From positions 434,001 to 498,000 of the forward strand of contig JAJAGP010000286.1 of NCBI GenBank assembly GCA_025084515.1: a stretch of DNA of 64,000 bases, written 5' to 3'. A program made the position numbers and the translations under genes. The notes beneath the pieces are model-generated. The model did not search any database. It was not told the origin of the DNA and worked only from the letters and a program-made list of their open reading frames with translations. Shown here one piece after another: positions 1-13,382 of the stretch (the stretch's first letter is position 1; the number at the start of each line of letters is the position of its first letter). This stretch comes from Ancistrus triradiatus. Lineage: Eukaryota; Chordata; Actinopteri; Siluriformes; Loricariidae.

Positions 1-404
1 GTTGGGCCCCTAATTACCAATTGAGCATTGTTTAAATTCCACAGCCTATCTGAGTATTGTTGCTGATACTGTCCATCCCTTTATGACCACAGTGTACCAT
101 CTTTTGATGACTACTTCCAGTAGGATAACACACCATGTCAAAAAGCTCAAATCATCTCAAACTGGCGTCTTGAACAAATCATCTTGTACTCAAATGGCCT
201 CCACAGTCACCAAATCTCAATCCAATAAGGCATATTTTGGATGTCGTGGAACAGGAGATTCACATCATGAATGTACAACTGATAAATCTGCAGCAGCTGT
301 GTGATGCTTTCATGTCAACATGGATCAAAATCTCTGAGGAATGTTTCCAGCACCTTGTTGAATCTGTGTCACAAAATAATTAAGGCAGTTCTGAAGGCAA
401 AAGG
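1..404 (+). mobile_element. 3' half of a Tc1/mariner-like transposase gene, decayed
   Basis: Translating the plus strand across frames gives remnants of the second half of a Tc1-type DDE transposase. There is a FQQDNAPCH-like catalytic segment near 120-140, a WPPQSPDLNPIEH-like segment near 195-245 and a TNLQQLCDA-like tail near 280-310. Frameshifts and substitutions break the frame. The element starts left of the window and stops near 404, at AAGGCAAAAGGG, where another Tc1-like fragment begins. It is the same family as the copy at 32217-33022. Confidence 0.75.
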
Positions 405-722
405 GCAAAACTCTTCTCCAGTAAGTGATCCCAAGAGCTTGGTGGCCTCCATAATTCTTAAATTGAAGAAGTATAGAACCACCAAGACTCTTCCTAGAGC
501 TGGCCGCCCCACCAAACTAAGTTTTTTTTTATTAAGTAATTGGGGGAGAGGGACCTTGATAAGAGAGGTGACCAAGAACCCAATGGTCACTCTGTCTGAG
601 CTCCAAAGATCCTGTCTGCAGAGGGAAGAAACATCTAGAAGGTCAACCATCACTGCAGCACTACACCAATCTGAGCTTTATGGCAGAGTGGCCATACAGA
701 AGCCTCTCTTCAGTAAAATAAA
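405..722 (+). mobile_element. Tc1-like transposase fragment (DNA-binding half)
   Basis: The frame translates to a GRPTKLS motif followed by LIREVTKNPMVTLSELQ. This is the linker and second helix-turn-helix region of a fish Tc1-like transposase. It stops near SELYGRVAIQKPL, so the catalytic domain is absent. It abuts the preceding element, which suggests insertion or junk joining. Confidence 0.75.
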
Positions 723-830
723 TTTTTAGGTGTTTTTTGCAAACTCCAGGCGGGATTTCACGTCTTTTACTGAGGAGAGGCTTCTGTCTCTCTGAGGTCT
801 GGATTGAACTGGGTTTGCTGGGCCACCATG
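723..830 (-). mobile_element. Short Tc1-like fragment in opposite orientation
   Basis: The minus strand matches the region of a Tc1-like gene that directly follows the fragment on its left. GCAAACTCCAGGCGGGATTT and ACTGAGGAGAGGCTTCTGTC are typical antisense Tc1 strings. It forms an imperfect inverted repeat with about 675-716. Confidence 0.55.
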
Positions 831-3800
831 ATACCCCTCCGTTGAAAAGCTGTGCTTTTGTGTAAAACTGAATTAATCTGTCACTTAAAAGCAATGTCTG
901 ATAGAATAAAGTCTAAAATAGGATTCAGACAAAAAATGTAATTAGGTCCATCTATTTTAGTTTAGCCCAGTATAATTATAAGATGCTTTCCACAGTGCTT
1001 TTGAAATCTCTACCTGGTACACTGAGCTCTGGAGCATCACCACTAATGGGACCACATCACATTTGTAATGGGCTTACTAATTAAAACAAGAAGTCTTTCA
1101 AATTTCAAAGGCTTTTAGCTATCTGATAAACTAACAAATGCACTTCATCGGGTTGTGGCTAGGCAATGGCTTTGTTAATATGCTTAGGTCAAAAGTGAAA
1201 GAATCAAAGCAGTCCAAACACTTGATGTTTTTATTAGGAGCCACAACAATTGAGAATGCTTGTTGCCTTCAGACAGTGTTTTGTAAATGTACTCCATGTG
1301 TGATCTTCTTATGTTTGCCCTCTTCTACTGACCTCTCACTCCTCTTCTGTGTCTCACTGCTCTCTAGGTTGGAGTCTATGTGTAAACACAGATGCAAACA
1401 CATCGCCACAATTCAGAGCACACACACCCAGGGACAGGTGAGCTTGCCCCTGAGTGCTCCCCATCTTTCTTCTATCCCACCGCTGTTCAGCCTTGGTCCA
1501 AGGGTCAGGGTAAGACCCAGCATGTGCCTGCTCCTGGTCACGTCAGTTCCTAGGACCACAGAGATGGGTTTGCAGATTCCATGCTCTGAGACTTTTGATC
1601 TTTGCGTTAGCGAGGTTCTGTTACTGTGACTTTAATTAATTCCAGCAGCTACCACTTCCTGGTCCTCGAGTCCCACCACACTATGCAGTCTGGCTAATCT
1701 CTTGCAGGTGACAGCAGCATATCAAAAGTCAGAATGGACTGTTTTTTTTTTTTGCTCTCAGGTAATTTGCTCTTTAACAGAATTGACTCTGACATTATTG
1801 CTGGAACTTTGGTTATACATGGCAGATGCACTGAGGATGCGCTAACAGAGGCCAGTTACAGTGTGGCTAGCAGAGAGACTGCTGTGATTCACAGTTCCTT
1901 CTCTATGACCAGAGTGTTCCCAGCTTTCAACCAAGAGGGTGTCAAATTATGCAAAAGTATGTCTTCCGTGTCCTGTCATGTGCTGATGATGTTGGCCCAT
2001 ATTTTCCTAATGCATTTCAGAAAAAAAAACATTTCCAGGTGTGTGTTTTGGCATAGCAAATGGCACATTTTTTTTCTGTTTGTTGTTTGATACATACCTT
2101 TCTCTCCACTCACCTTTGCAATGTCAGATGGTGGATCAGATGGAAGAACTCTGCTGTAGTCTGAAAATAGAGGCTTCACCGTCTGCCTAGGCATACTAAT
2201 ACTCTGAACGCAATTCATACTGTATTTGCCAGATTCTTCTTATGAAGCATGCACAACTGCACTTTTTGCAATTTGCTGGGGCCAAAAGGTGCACCATTAT
2301 AGGAGGACATTTAATACAACTCATTTGAGCTTCATTGCAGGATGCACGATAATTCCTCGCCTTTAAGTTCCCGCACCTCGATTTGATCTCATCAGATAGC
2401 TGATACTGCGAAGGATCAGAGCTGAATTGTGCAGGCACTGGGGGGACAGGAAGGGTCATGCAAGCCAAATTAAACCAGCAGTATGTGCTTTTCTGTAGAG
2501 GCCATTCTTTTCTGAAAGTTACAAATCCTTGAGAAATAGGTGCTCGGAATGCTTTGATGTGGAAAACATGCCCAGTTTGAGACTCAGAAATAGGAAGTTT
2601 TGTGAGAGGTGCAGTAGGATTCTCTTAGCAGGAGTAGGAGTGATCAGCAGGTAAGACTGATCTCTCAATCATGAGATACAAAAAATATTTAATTACACCA
2701 CTGCCTGCATTATGCACACATCAATCAATACAATTTAACTGTACTTTTAAGAGACCAAAAAAACAAACAAATCCAAATTAATACTGCTAACAAAAAAAGA
2801 ATCTCTGTTTAACAATTCTGTTTAACATTCTAGGTCACACTGATATAGTTCAACAATCACATAGATAGATTATAGGGCATTAATACACAACTAGGCTAAA
2901 TTGAGATTATTTTCAAATCCAGTCCCTACACTCTACAGATGATCAGAAAACATTTCAGAACTACTGAACTAAGACTACATTTACTCACATTCTGATGATA
3001 TGCTTTTTATTTTAATCAAAGTTCCCACAAACAACCACTGCCAAAAACAATTCAATTGTTCTATCATGAAATCTCCGTCACCTGTTGGACCAGAAACAGA
3101 ACACAGCCATTTGGGAGGATTATTGTCAATTCAGTCCAAATCAGATTAATCCAAAAAACATGGTGAACATGTGTCATCAGTGGCACCAGTGGCATTACTT
3201 AGTGATCATACCTAATTGCCTGTAGTATCAGTACAGAATCCACAAACAAATCTGGCTTTACTCCATTGGCAATTGCTTGTAAAAGATTTGATTTCTTTTT
3301 AAATTAAGACATACTCACTTGGCAGGCTAGTCCTTTGCCCTCCTTTCTGGATTTCATGGCTCATGCAAACAAAAGGGGATCTTGTTTGTTATATCTGCCA
3401 GGACACCATGACAAATAATAATTTTTTATTCTAAATGCAGTTTATATTGCACATTCCCCTGACAACATGACAGCTGAAATTCTTCTCCAGCGAGCTTTAA
3501 AAATAATGACAAAATACATGTGTTGGACATGGTATTTGTGAATCATTTTATTAGACAGCATGGGGATCTGGGATGTGATAATTGTTGATAATTATACATG
3601 ACTGGAACCATCTTTATTAAGTGTGTTCTTTAAATGTGTTGAGACAGGATATAGCTAGAGTAGATGCAAAATGTATTACTGGTAATACAAGAACACAAAA
3701 GGCTTGCAAAGGATCGGCAAAATTGTTGGACTCCTACTGTACATTCACAATATTCTCTGAGAAGCAATGTATTCACAAATGGACATTATAGTAACTGTGT

Positions 3801-4249
3801 CACTGCTAAACATTAATACATTTTTCTTAAATACACTTTTTTCTATTGCTTATATGTCATATATGTGCTTTCTGTTGTTTACATGTATTTTGTTTTGTTA
3901 TAATATGTTTAATATATTTTGTAGAGTATATGTATAATAATTGTATAAGCTCTGATAGTGATCTGATATCAACTCTCTACAAGCAAAAGCAATATAATGA
4001 CAAGTTTGATTCTTTATGACAATTCTTGTCCTATGATTATGTCAGTCAAATGTTTCTTATCCAATCCAATAACATTACAGCATTTCAGGCCACTATCAGC
4101 TCAATACTCAGCTCAGTTTCCCTGTTAATGTCTGGATATTAAATAAAATGTCATTTAAACCACATCTGAAGTGTACCTATCAGAGATTACATGTCCACAG
4201 ATCATTTTGGCTCTTAAACCCATAAATGACTAAATTTTTCATGTTTTAG
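831..4249. other. AT-rich intergenic stretch, no gene seen
   Basis: No coding or RNA gene and no recognisable transposon was found. The longest ORF (1138-1629, plus) has low-complexity composition and no recognisable domain. Confidence 0.5.
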
Positions 4250-4560
4250 GGGCATGTTATGGGTTTTCATGCATAGAAAGGATCACTCTTGGTCAGAGGC
4301 AAGGCCCCACCCCAGTCCTCTTTTTTGTGGCAGGCTTTTTTCTCCATCTCTTTGCTATGGCCTTTGCACAGTGGTGCAGCAACTATGTGGATCACAGGTG
4401 GGGCATTAGCTTCCATCGAATAAGCTAGCTCACTAAGGATAGGATTTGGCGCAGTTATTTTTCTATTAGGAGAGAATTATGCTAAGCCCTTAGAAGCCAT
4501 CATGGCGTTGCTATGGCAGCCCATACTTCCTGCAGGGTTGGGACCTTGAATGACTACACC
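4250..4560. other. Possible conserved non-coding element
   Basis: This block is balanced in composition and free of repeats, with regulatory-looking motifs. Among them is an RFX X-box half, GTTGCTATGGCAG, at about 4507-4519. It has no sizeable ORF. Conservation is inferred from texture only. Confidence 0.25.
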
Positions 4561-7500
4561 AGTGCAAAGCCAAGTTTCACAGAGAACCTTTGAGGATTAA
4601 AAATGCTGCTTCATAGTTATGCAAAAATGCTTCAGATATGACTGCAGCTTGTAAATGACAATTTTATTGAGATCTGCGCCCTTTGAGCGGCCTGATGATT
4701 TTCTTACTAACTTCCTAAGGCTGCATTCCTAACCACATACTACCATATAGCAGCCTATGTCAGATTAGTACACCAGCAACAGTGTTGGTTAGATTTTACA
4801 TACTATTTAGTGTGCATTATGTTGTTTGGTTTGGAATGCATTCTAAAATGTGTCAGTGCAAAAGTCCATATGTAGACACAGGCACATTTCTAAAGAGCTT
4901 ACTCAACAAGAAAAGTAACATGTTAAGTCCTAGTAAATATGCATTGAACAGATATTTGCTCTCTGGTTTACAGTCTAATTGGCAGTGAAATACAGCACTT
5001 ATTAAACAGCAATTTAACATTTTAAACATGAACATTTAACACGTGGTTTGATTTCTAATAATATGTATAATAATATTTATAATAATATTAATTACCTTCA
5101 GTAACCACGTTATCCTATAAAAGGTTGCAGTGAGCCAGAGTCTATGCTGCAAAGCCAGAAAAACACACTGAACAGTACAGCAGTCCATTGCAGGTCAGCC
5201 CACATTTATCACACCTAGGAGTGATTTAATCTAACTATCCGGTTCACCTTGAGAAAACATTTTGTGCAATGGGAGGAAACCCACATAGTCAGGAGGAGAA
5301 CATGCCAATTTCTACTGATATATTAAAGCAGAATCCTTGGCGTTGTGTTGCACCTTTTTATGTCGATGTCTGTTTGATTAAGAATAACTTGGATCAACTT
5401 GAACAATTGTTTTTTTCTATGAACATATATGTTAGCAGGGAAACAATGACTTTGTGATCCTAACCAGGAATAAAAGATTTTTGAGGAAAAGTAAATGTAA
5501 ATGGCTCAATACATAATTCAATGTAGTCATATCTGGTTGAGTTTCAACAAATAATTTGCTGAAGTATCAGTTTGAAGGTCAAAAGAAATGATTTGACTCA
5601 AACAAACCAGCTAAAAATTTGAGGATCTTTGCAGTAATTTACTGTTATAATGAATAGTGTTTAACAGTATAATACTGTTAGGATGTAAACACAGTTTGCC
5701 AAAACATCTCTAAAATTGCATTTGTTTTTACAATGTGCTTATAATGTGGTTAAAAGGGCAGTACTGTTAACATTACCATATTCTCTGACCTGAAGCCAAA
5801 ACACCGAACTCATTTACCTTCACAAAGCTCTACTACAAAGTAAAAGCTTTATTGTGGTAAAGAAATATATGTATGGTTATCAAATGATATGTGTTAACCA
5901 TGGTCTATTAACTAATTGAAATAACAAATAGCTTAAAAATTTTCAAGAATATAAGTAATGACATAGAAAAACTGTGGCTATCCCATGATTAAATATACAA
6001 TCAACATATAGAGTTTCAATAAGTAATAAATATATTATCAGTAAAATCAACTGTAACTATATGAAAACGTTCACTACACGAATTTAACAATATGAATACT
6101 TTCACTGCGTATTTTCACTTTAAATATATAACAGAAAACAAAAACTTTTTGTTTTTACAATCTTTGACAGAAGTGAAACTTTTATTAACAAGAAATGTGA
6201 GTCAACAAGTAGCCTGTTGAAATCATTTGCACATTACACTATTCAGTCACTATTCAAACTTTTCTCTTCATGCTTCTTACGCCTCTGCCATTTTACTTTA
6301 AAAAAACATAATCGATTTTGCTGCTGAAACAATACACGAGGCATACAGATGAAGTATCATAGTCTACAGACAAAATGTCACAATGCTCAACAGGATCCGA
6401 CTTTGAAGGAGGGAGAGTGTTGGCGGCTATCAGATTTCACGTCTGCTTTATACCAGAAACATACCTATGCCCCAGGGATCTGTTAGGAAAAAGTAGGCTA
6501 AGAGAAACTTTATATTACTTTTTAAATACAGTTCTAATCTAGTTCTGTTTAAAGATCAGGCATATTTAATCATTTAATAAGATAACTAAGAAATAATAAT
6601 ATGATACAGTCCTCCAATGTTTTTTTTATTAAATTTCTAATCACTAGGCTTTTATCCACAATTTATAAATGCTGAATTTTAGATCAAAATAAATCACCCG
6701 GTTTGCTTTTAAAGTCCCAGTCAGCATTTGATTGCTTTACAAGTTTAACATGGGGACATCATTCAAATAGACTCCTCTCCTTTAAAATTAATAGGGAGGA
6801 AGAAAACGGGAACATTAATAAATAGTATTCGTTGGATACCATGAATTAATAAGAAAACGTTGCTATGTCTTTTCACTCTCACTTTAACTCTTCCTAACTT
6901 TTCAGCCTTCTGCTCGAATGCAAAATAATTCATTTCTAAACTGATAACCACATCATCTAATTTGAAACCTTATTAACAATATCTCTGGAAGCTCAAGATG
7001 TTCAGCGCATGCCAGAAGCTAAATTAAAAGTTTGCGTGGCCATTAAGTATGCCTTTTCATAACATCTTTTCATTTTTATAATATTTTATATTTGTTCATT
7101 TTGAAACTGAAAGTGATCTGAGGTGGGTTTCTCGATATCAATGACCCTCAGACATTAACTAAACTATTTTTGATAGTGACATTTGATGTTGTTAATAAAT
7201 AGTTTAGATTATACAACACATATTAAATAGCATAATAGACTAACTTTTTTCAGAAAAAAAAGATATTATTTCTTTATATATCACATACATAACAAAAAAC
7301 TTACAAAGCACTGATAATTTTTTATACAACTATGAAAGATGATCCTGCCAATGACTAATGCGCTAATGCGATTTCAGTTTACTGATCACTGATCTTTATA
7401 GCTTTTTCATCTTGTCATCTTTCTTGTCAGCACAAAGTTTCTTGGCTAAAAAATTTGAACTGGGCACATAATGCCTCCGATTTCAATTGAGTAATCTTTG
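4561..7500. other. AT-rich intergenic stretch, nothing recognised
   Basis: All ORFs here are short and unconvincing. No microsatellite, transposon or RNA gene was identified. Confidence 0.5.
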
Positions 7501-8879
7501 CATTTCTGTCATGTTGAGATCATTTGGTGCATTTAGAATTGAGCCTAACCTGTAATTCAGTGGGCACACGCATTATAGATGCATTATGTATCTTAATTTT
7601 TTGTAGTATAGCAGTGCTCAAACATGCCTCATTCATTTGCCTTGCTGCCTCCATCCTCCCATCGTGGGGCACGTCCCCCAGTAAAATGTTGCTCTACCCC
7701 ACTAAAAGCACGGCGGTAAAAATATAATGTTATCCTTTTATGAGCACATGAATTCAGGCACTACGTTTCCCATAATGCCTCAGCATCTTTCAAAAGCGGA
7801 TAACGCTTTCAGTCAGAGCCAGTTCCTTTCAGTTTTTCGCATGGACATCCACAAACATTAAAAATAAAATCAGCTATGCTGCAGACAAGGTTGACAGCTT
7901 ATAGTCATATGTTTTGTCCACCATATAACCTACAAATTAGACCGCTAAGCAACATTATTGCAATTAATAAAAATGTCTTTAGTATTAGCCTAATTTGTTC
8001 TTTAGTTTTCATCCATGGCAGAGTAACGCCCACTTTAGTGTTAAATTACTTAATCTATTTAAGTGTTTAACTTTTTCTTTTTATGCACAGTTGTGCACCT
8101 GCAACTGAATGGCAAGCAGAGAGGTACAGCTGTACCCCTCCAAATTCTGTGTGTGCCCCAGTGCAACAAGTACTCTATAAACGCCCCTGCTATGGTTCAG
8201 CTAGCCCGTTAATCACGACGGAAACAAAGCTACATTAATTAAGAAAAGTTATTACTTGTACCGTTTGTAAATTAAGGACTAATCTTAAGATGAACTTTTT
8301 GATGTTCTTAGCATTATGATGCTTTCCGGAAATCTATGCATGTTTGAATGTCTGGAAAAAAAACACTCTGAGAGCACTTTTTAGGACTCTCTTTCAGCAG
8401 TTTTTAGCACTTTTTAGGACAGTTGAAAAAAGGGATAGGCACGTAGGATACGAGACTTTAAATCCAGCAGGAGGAAGTGCTGGAGGCAAAGCACATTCAC
8501 ACAAAATGTCTCAGCAACCGGCAAAAGCCAAAAAGGAAAATGTGCATTTCATATGTATAGAAAAAGCGTCATTCAGTTTCAGAATTCTCTTCAAAGTCAA
8601 GGCAAGTTTTTCCTTTGGGCAAACCAACAACAGCGGTGGATTTCCCTAACCCATCATAATACTAAGAACATGGTAAACTCCATGTTAATATCCCAAAAGG
8701 GTACATACTTAAATTAGCACGTTAACAGCTAATGTGCTGGCTGACCCACTAATTAATCCTAAGGTGCTCTTAAATTGTGCCAGCGTCCGCGTTGTAACCA
8801 ACAACAACCAGAGGGTGGGGAAATGAACACTTCGAAATTACACGGACAATAAGCGGCGTTATTCGTTCCTTCATTTTCA
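7501..8879. other. Intergenic stretch with one strong motif
   Basis: It holds the ZNF143-type site at 7760-7778 and otherwise no recognisable gene or mobile element. The ORF at 8344-8649 has no known domain. Confidence 0.45.
7760..7778 (+). promoter_or_regulatory. ZNF143/THAP11-type motif
   Basis: The sequence ACTACGTTTCCCATAATGC closely matches the long SBS motif ACTACAATTCCCAGAATGC recognised by ZNF143 in vertebrates. Such sites lie at promoters and chromatin-loop anchors. No gene start is visible beside it. Confidence 0.4.
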
Positions 8880-9178
8880 TACCCACTTAATCAAATTCAG
8901 ACTCGCGGGGAGCCGCCTAACTGGCAGCAACCCTACAGGGGCGCCAAAGTGTTCCGTGCACAAGGCATACACATATACACAGTGACACTTTAAAGACACC
9001 AATCGACCAAACGCATGGCTTTGGAATGTGGGAAGACCCCGGAGTACCGAGGGGGTGCCACACAAACACAGGAAGAACATACATATACACATGACCATGA
9101 ACTCCAGGAGGAGTCCTGGCCGGAATCGAGAGCTGTTGGGTGGCAGCTCTAATCACTGCGCCTCCATGCGACATGTGT
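8880..9178 (-). mobile_element. tRNA-derived SINE, minus strand
   Basis: Reversed, the segment begins with a Pol III box-A-like GGCGCAGTGATTAGAGC and continues through a box-B-like region. It then has the common fish SINE body: an ATGTTCTTCCTGTGTTTGTG string, a TTCCCACATTCCAAAG string and a tail ending in TTAAGTGGGTAT. It is related to the copy at 31196-31500. Confidence 0.7.
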
Positions 9179-12100
9179 CGTTAAATGAGCGACAAACATT
9201 TATCACTGAATAGTTTTTATTTTACACACATTAAAAAAATCATAAAATGCAACGTAAATGGACTGTGTTGCTTCTATTTTGCAGTTCCTCTTGAGAGACA
9301 AACGTGACTCTATTGTTTCATTTATGTTCATAAGCTACCAGCCAGCATAACAACATGCGTAACTTGTGCACACAATCCTACGCATTATATTACCCAGGTT
9401 CAGCAGCAATGTGAGCAATAAGTGATAAGATTTAGTTAACTTGACAACAATAAATAAACACGGCAGCTATGAGAGGCAGCTATGCGAGGAGTAGTCTGTT
9501 TAAATCAGAGGCGTGTGACCAGATATTCGCTTAAACAGTAACGTGCAAAGGTTTTAGGCACATCCACAAAAAGTCTGCAAATGTTCCCTATAATTGCATT
9601 GCAAAACTATTAGGATCCGCGATCAGTAAACTGAAATCAAATCATTATTTGGCACTACCATCCGTTGCCATTATAACTGTAGCAATTCCCTTAAATGCAC
9701 TGTTTTTCTTTGTAATTAAAGGAAACTGGCTGGTCGGATCTTCCAGGCATCCTGACCTAAAGGCATTTCCACAGTTCATGTGGGTAAGCAGTTTGTTGTG
9801 TTTGTTTAAATGCTTTATACCTGCAAAATAGGTTTTTGTAAAATGTATGATGTCTTCTAACGTATAGCTATTTACTGACACACAAAAACAAGACAGAAAT
9901 AATACATAAAAACAAACATATACGGTACTTTTCATTTTTTCACATTAGGCTATAGTTTTCTGGTTAATTTCGTGATGTACGTAATGTCAATGTTTTGTCA
10001 CTACTATTAAATTATGCAAATGAACCAGAGAAGGACAATTAGTGCTTTTGGAAAACACTGCAGAAATCTGTCTCTTGCGTAGATTCATACCATCAGTCAT
10101 AAGTTCAGAAAAAAGTTCTAATGCAGAGTTCCATTGCAGTCAGTGCCACACTAACTATTATGAACCCGGCTGTCATTGTTTTCCTTTCTATATCATACGA
10201 TGGTTGTCATGGGTTATTTTCTCTTTTTCTTACTGAAAGCGACTTGTTGATGCTGCATTGGCACTACTGTAAGGAATGATACGGTCGCTTTCCGTTAATT
10301 AGAGTAAAAAGGGGGATTTTCTTGCAACAAAAACTTTTCCAAACATTCAAAACCCATTTTTCAATACGCAAAACTTGATTGCTTTGAGCAGGGTAGAATA
10401 TATTCTAAGCATGCTTTTTCAAACACATTCTCTCTGAATGAATGTGGTTAACTTTTTCCAAAATAAAGGCAAAGAAAAGCAAATGTGTTCTCTCGCAGAT
10501 TCCATAACCTGCAGATAGTTACAGCTGTAAAGATATTGGTGACTCTAAAATCACAAAAAACTACAGGTTTCTGTAAGCTTCCGAATAAACACTGGCTTAT
10601 CTTGGAAAAGACATGCACGTAGGCTACTGACTTCCCTAAACGAATACTATGGATAATAGCATTGGGAGTGGTCATTAATGACAGTAACAAATGGAAATTC
10701 ATCAATGTCATAAACAAAAAGTGAAAATCCGTTGTCTTTGGAATGCCGTAATCCACATGCTTTTGTTCAATGTAGTGAAACAAGATCAGACCCATATTCG
10801 AAGGCTCTAAAATAGAAATTTGATAAATTAATTCTTTCTCTCATTGCTATTTCATTCAAACCTGCTCATTTAGCCAGACTGAATGTTTATTTGATCACAA
10901 CTGGCAGCCCTAACATAAATATCAGCTTTAGCTTGTTCTTGGGCTGATGTGTTTCCGACTAAATAAATGGTAATTAGCTTTCAAGGTCTGTTCTGTCTTA
11001 AGAACGTTTATTCAGTATGCTGACCACGGGTTTTCTAACAATCATAACGAATTAATAACGTGGCGTACTTTTTTAACTCTAACACCTGCGATATAAAACA
11101 CCCGTATTCATGTGTGTGTGTGTATTCTGAACCCTCAAAATGAGTGTTTTCTTCTTTGAATTGTGCAACACAGTTGATGGCAATCCTTCTAAGTAAATGA
11201 AGTGCGACTATTTATATGTAATATATAACAATATGTGTAGAAGTTTGTTGTTCGTATTTGAATAACTTTAACGATCCGAATAAATTATGTAACTTTATGA
11301 TGATCCAATTACAGACAGTTGTTTCAATGTGAATGTATTTCCATTATTTTCAGTATAAAATGTTTTGGGGGCCTTCGTTATTAGCTAAGAAAGTAACTAA
11401 AAATGTAGGCTGTAAATTGGTTATAAATAGTGTATCACTATTCCCTCGCTTAATCGACAGGTTCTTGATTATGTCATAAACCTGGCTTAAGATATCATAC
11501 ATGTGGATTTTTTCCTTAATATCTACTAGACGCTCTGTCCAGATTTTCGTGAAACAATATGTGTATTTAAATTAGGATCAAACGAATTTGATGAGTTGGA
11601 AACTGACTTGCTGTCGTATCAGCAGATTACCTGTGCTTCAGTATAGTCTACGTCATAACAACTGACTATGACGTCTTTCCGTTAGAAGTTCAGTAGCACA
11701 AGTTGAAGCAGATTGCCACAGGTCACCGGTGACATTTAATAACACAGACAAAATAATGAGGTGTTGCCTATACAAGCCAAGGTGGGCTTTTGTTTGAGAA
11801 ATACAATGGCTAATAGACAGGTTAAGTGATTATATTATCCTGAGGGAAATTTGAATTTTTTAATTAATTATAATCTATTTTTGTGTAATAATGCAAACAG
11901 TCTTTTACTTGGTATTCATATTCTTTTTAAACATTTCAACTAAATTAATTCAATTGTTTAACCTAATTTGTAAGGCTGCATTAGAAAGAACATCAGAATG
12001 CTCCTAAGTTGAAATTCGTCAAAGTCGTTACTAGAAAAGAAACGGCATAGATGATAGCCTGCATGTACACAGATAATTAATAACAGTGCTCTCATTGTTA

Positions 12101-12490
12101 TTTAATGCATTGACTGAAAACATTAAGTGCATATGGGATTCAAATTTAGCACTGAAATGTTATATTGTAGAATCGAAACATTCAGAGTCAAGATCAATGA
12201 CAGATAATTACAATTTAAACAATTATGTACCATGTCCTTTCTAAGCTTTCATTACTTTCTAAAATCAAATATCTAACAGTATTTCAAATAACCAAAGGTA
12301 ATAATATAAAAAGGAATTTCTCCCCAAAATGTATAAATGGACTAAAGGAAAAACTGCAGGCATTTAATGTTTAAAATTCTAATTTCGTTATACTTTTAAG
12401 CAAAAAAGCGGGAAATTAATTTACACAGTAAATTTGTCTCCCACAAAAATAGAGGGATGGAGAACAACATTGTTTTACAAAATTGCAGAT
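9179..12490. other. AT-rich intergenic stretch
   Basis: No gene was found. A segment at 9534-9600 (GTGCAAAGGTTTTAGGCACA) resembles the terminal repeat of a fish Tc1-like family and may be a solitary end. The rest shows no recognised repeat. Confidence 0.45.
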
Positions 12491-12625
12491 TTCCTTTGAG
12501 AAACCAGAAGAGCCAAACGATTTGCTTTTGGTTACCGAGCTTAATGGTTAGTTAGGTGTAGATGTAGATTTGTTACGCTACACTAATTATGTCAGTGGAA
12601 GTCCCCAAAACGTATGTTAATTTAG

Positions 12626-12660
<35 letters not shown>
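12491..12660 (+). repeat. GT-associated dispersed repeat, copy 1
   Basis: The stretch GCTTTTGGTTACCGAGC through AGTGGAAGTCCCC, leading into a long (GT)n tract, resembles two other segments here (17762-17905 and 22025-22330). It matches a common fish repeat unit that carries the microsatellite at its 3' side. Confidence 0.5.
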
Positions 12661-12685
<25 letters not shown>

Positions 12686-12731
12686 CGAGTGTGTGTGCGC
12701 GCGCGCGCGCGCGTGCGTGTGCGTGCGTGTG
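12629..12731. repeat. (GT)n/(GC)n microsatellite
   Basis: An uninterrupted GT run of about 55 nt passes into CG and GTGC repeats, so it is a compound dinucleotide array with possible Z-DNA character. Confidence 0.95.
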
Positions 12732-13124
12732 GACCCCAAAAGGCCCCTTTCACCTCAGGACGCGCCACTTGAGCACTGGAGCAGAGGCAAGGTCCTCCTT
12801 TACACCGTGTAAACACGGCCCTTTGCATTGTATAAATTACTTGGATTAACGCGCTTTTGTTGCTTGAACATTTGGACCCTCAATATACACACGGCCTAAT
12901 TCAAAGCTTCTCGAAAGCCATTTGGCTTTAGCTTCCAGTGCCACTTAAAAAGCGTTACACCCATTCATTAGCTAAGAAAAAGTACTAATGCTTTAAGGTT
13001 TACAGAGAGAAAAGTTATTTTCTATGGTGGGTTACCGCTCTTGACACTTTGTTTCAATTTTGTTTCCAATCACTTGTATTCGTCCAGGTCAACGCTCGTT
13101 ATCTGGACCTGACCTGATGAATTA
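12732..13124. other. Intergenic, nothing recognised
   Basis: Unique sequence between two microsatellites, with no ORF of note. Confidence 0.45.
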
Positions 13125-13158
13125 ATAGTAGTAGTAGGAGTAGGAGTAGTAATAGTAG

Positions 13159-13216
<58 letters not shown>

Positions 13217-13217
13217 G
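13125..13217. repeat. (TAG)n/(AAT)n microsatellite
   Basis: TAG and GGAG trinucleotide variants pass into a long pure AAT run. Confidence 0.95.
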
Positions 13218-13382
13218 AAGACAGTTCTGACGCTAGTAATTTAGCCTACATTCTATAGTTCTATTTTTAAAAGAATGAATATATAGGCTATTAAAGTATT
13301 TTTATTTTCAACATTTTAATATACTTTGCAATTTTTATTTGTACTTTTTTTTTTACTAGGAACGGTAAATAAAATTGTGCTA

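Noticed and set aside
1138..1629. 163-codon plus-strand ORF
   Set aside because: The composition is low-complexity (Leu, Ser and Cys-rich), with no domain, no convincing splice context and no codon bias. It is long only by chance.
12589..12849. Cys/Val-repeat protein
   Set aside because: It is a translation of the GT microsatellite. Similar ORFs over the CA, GA and TA runs elsewhere were rejected too.
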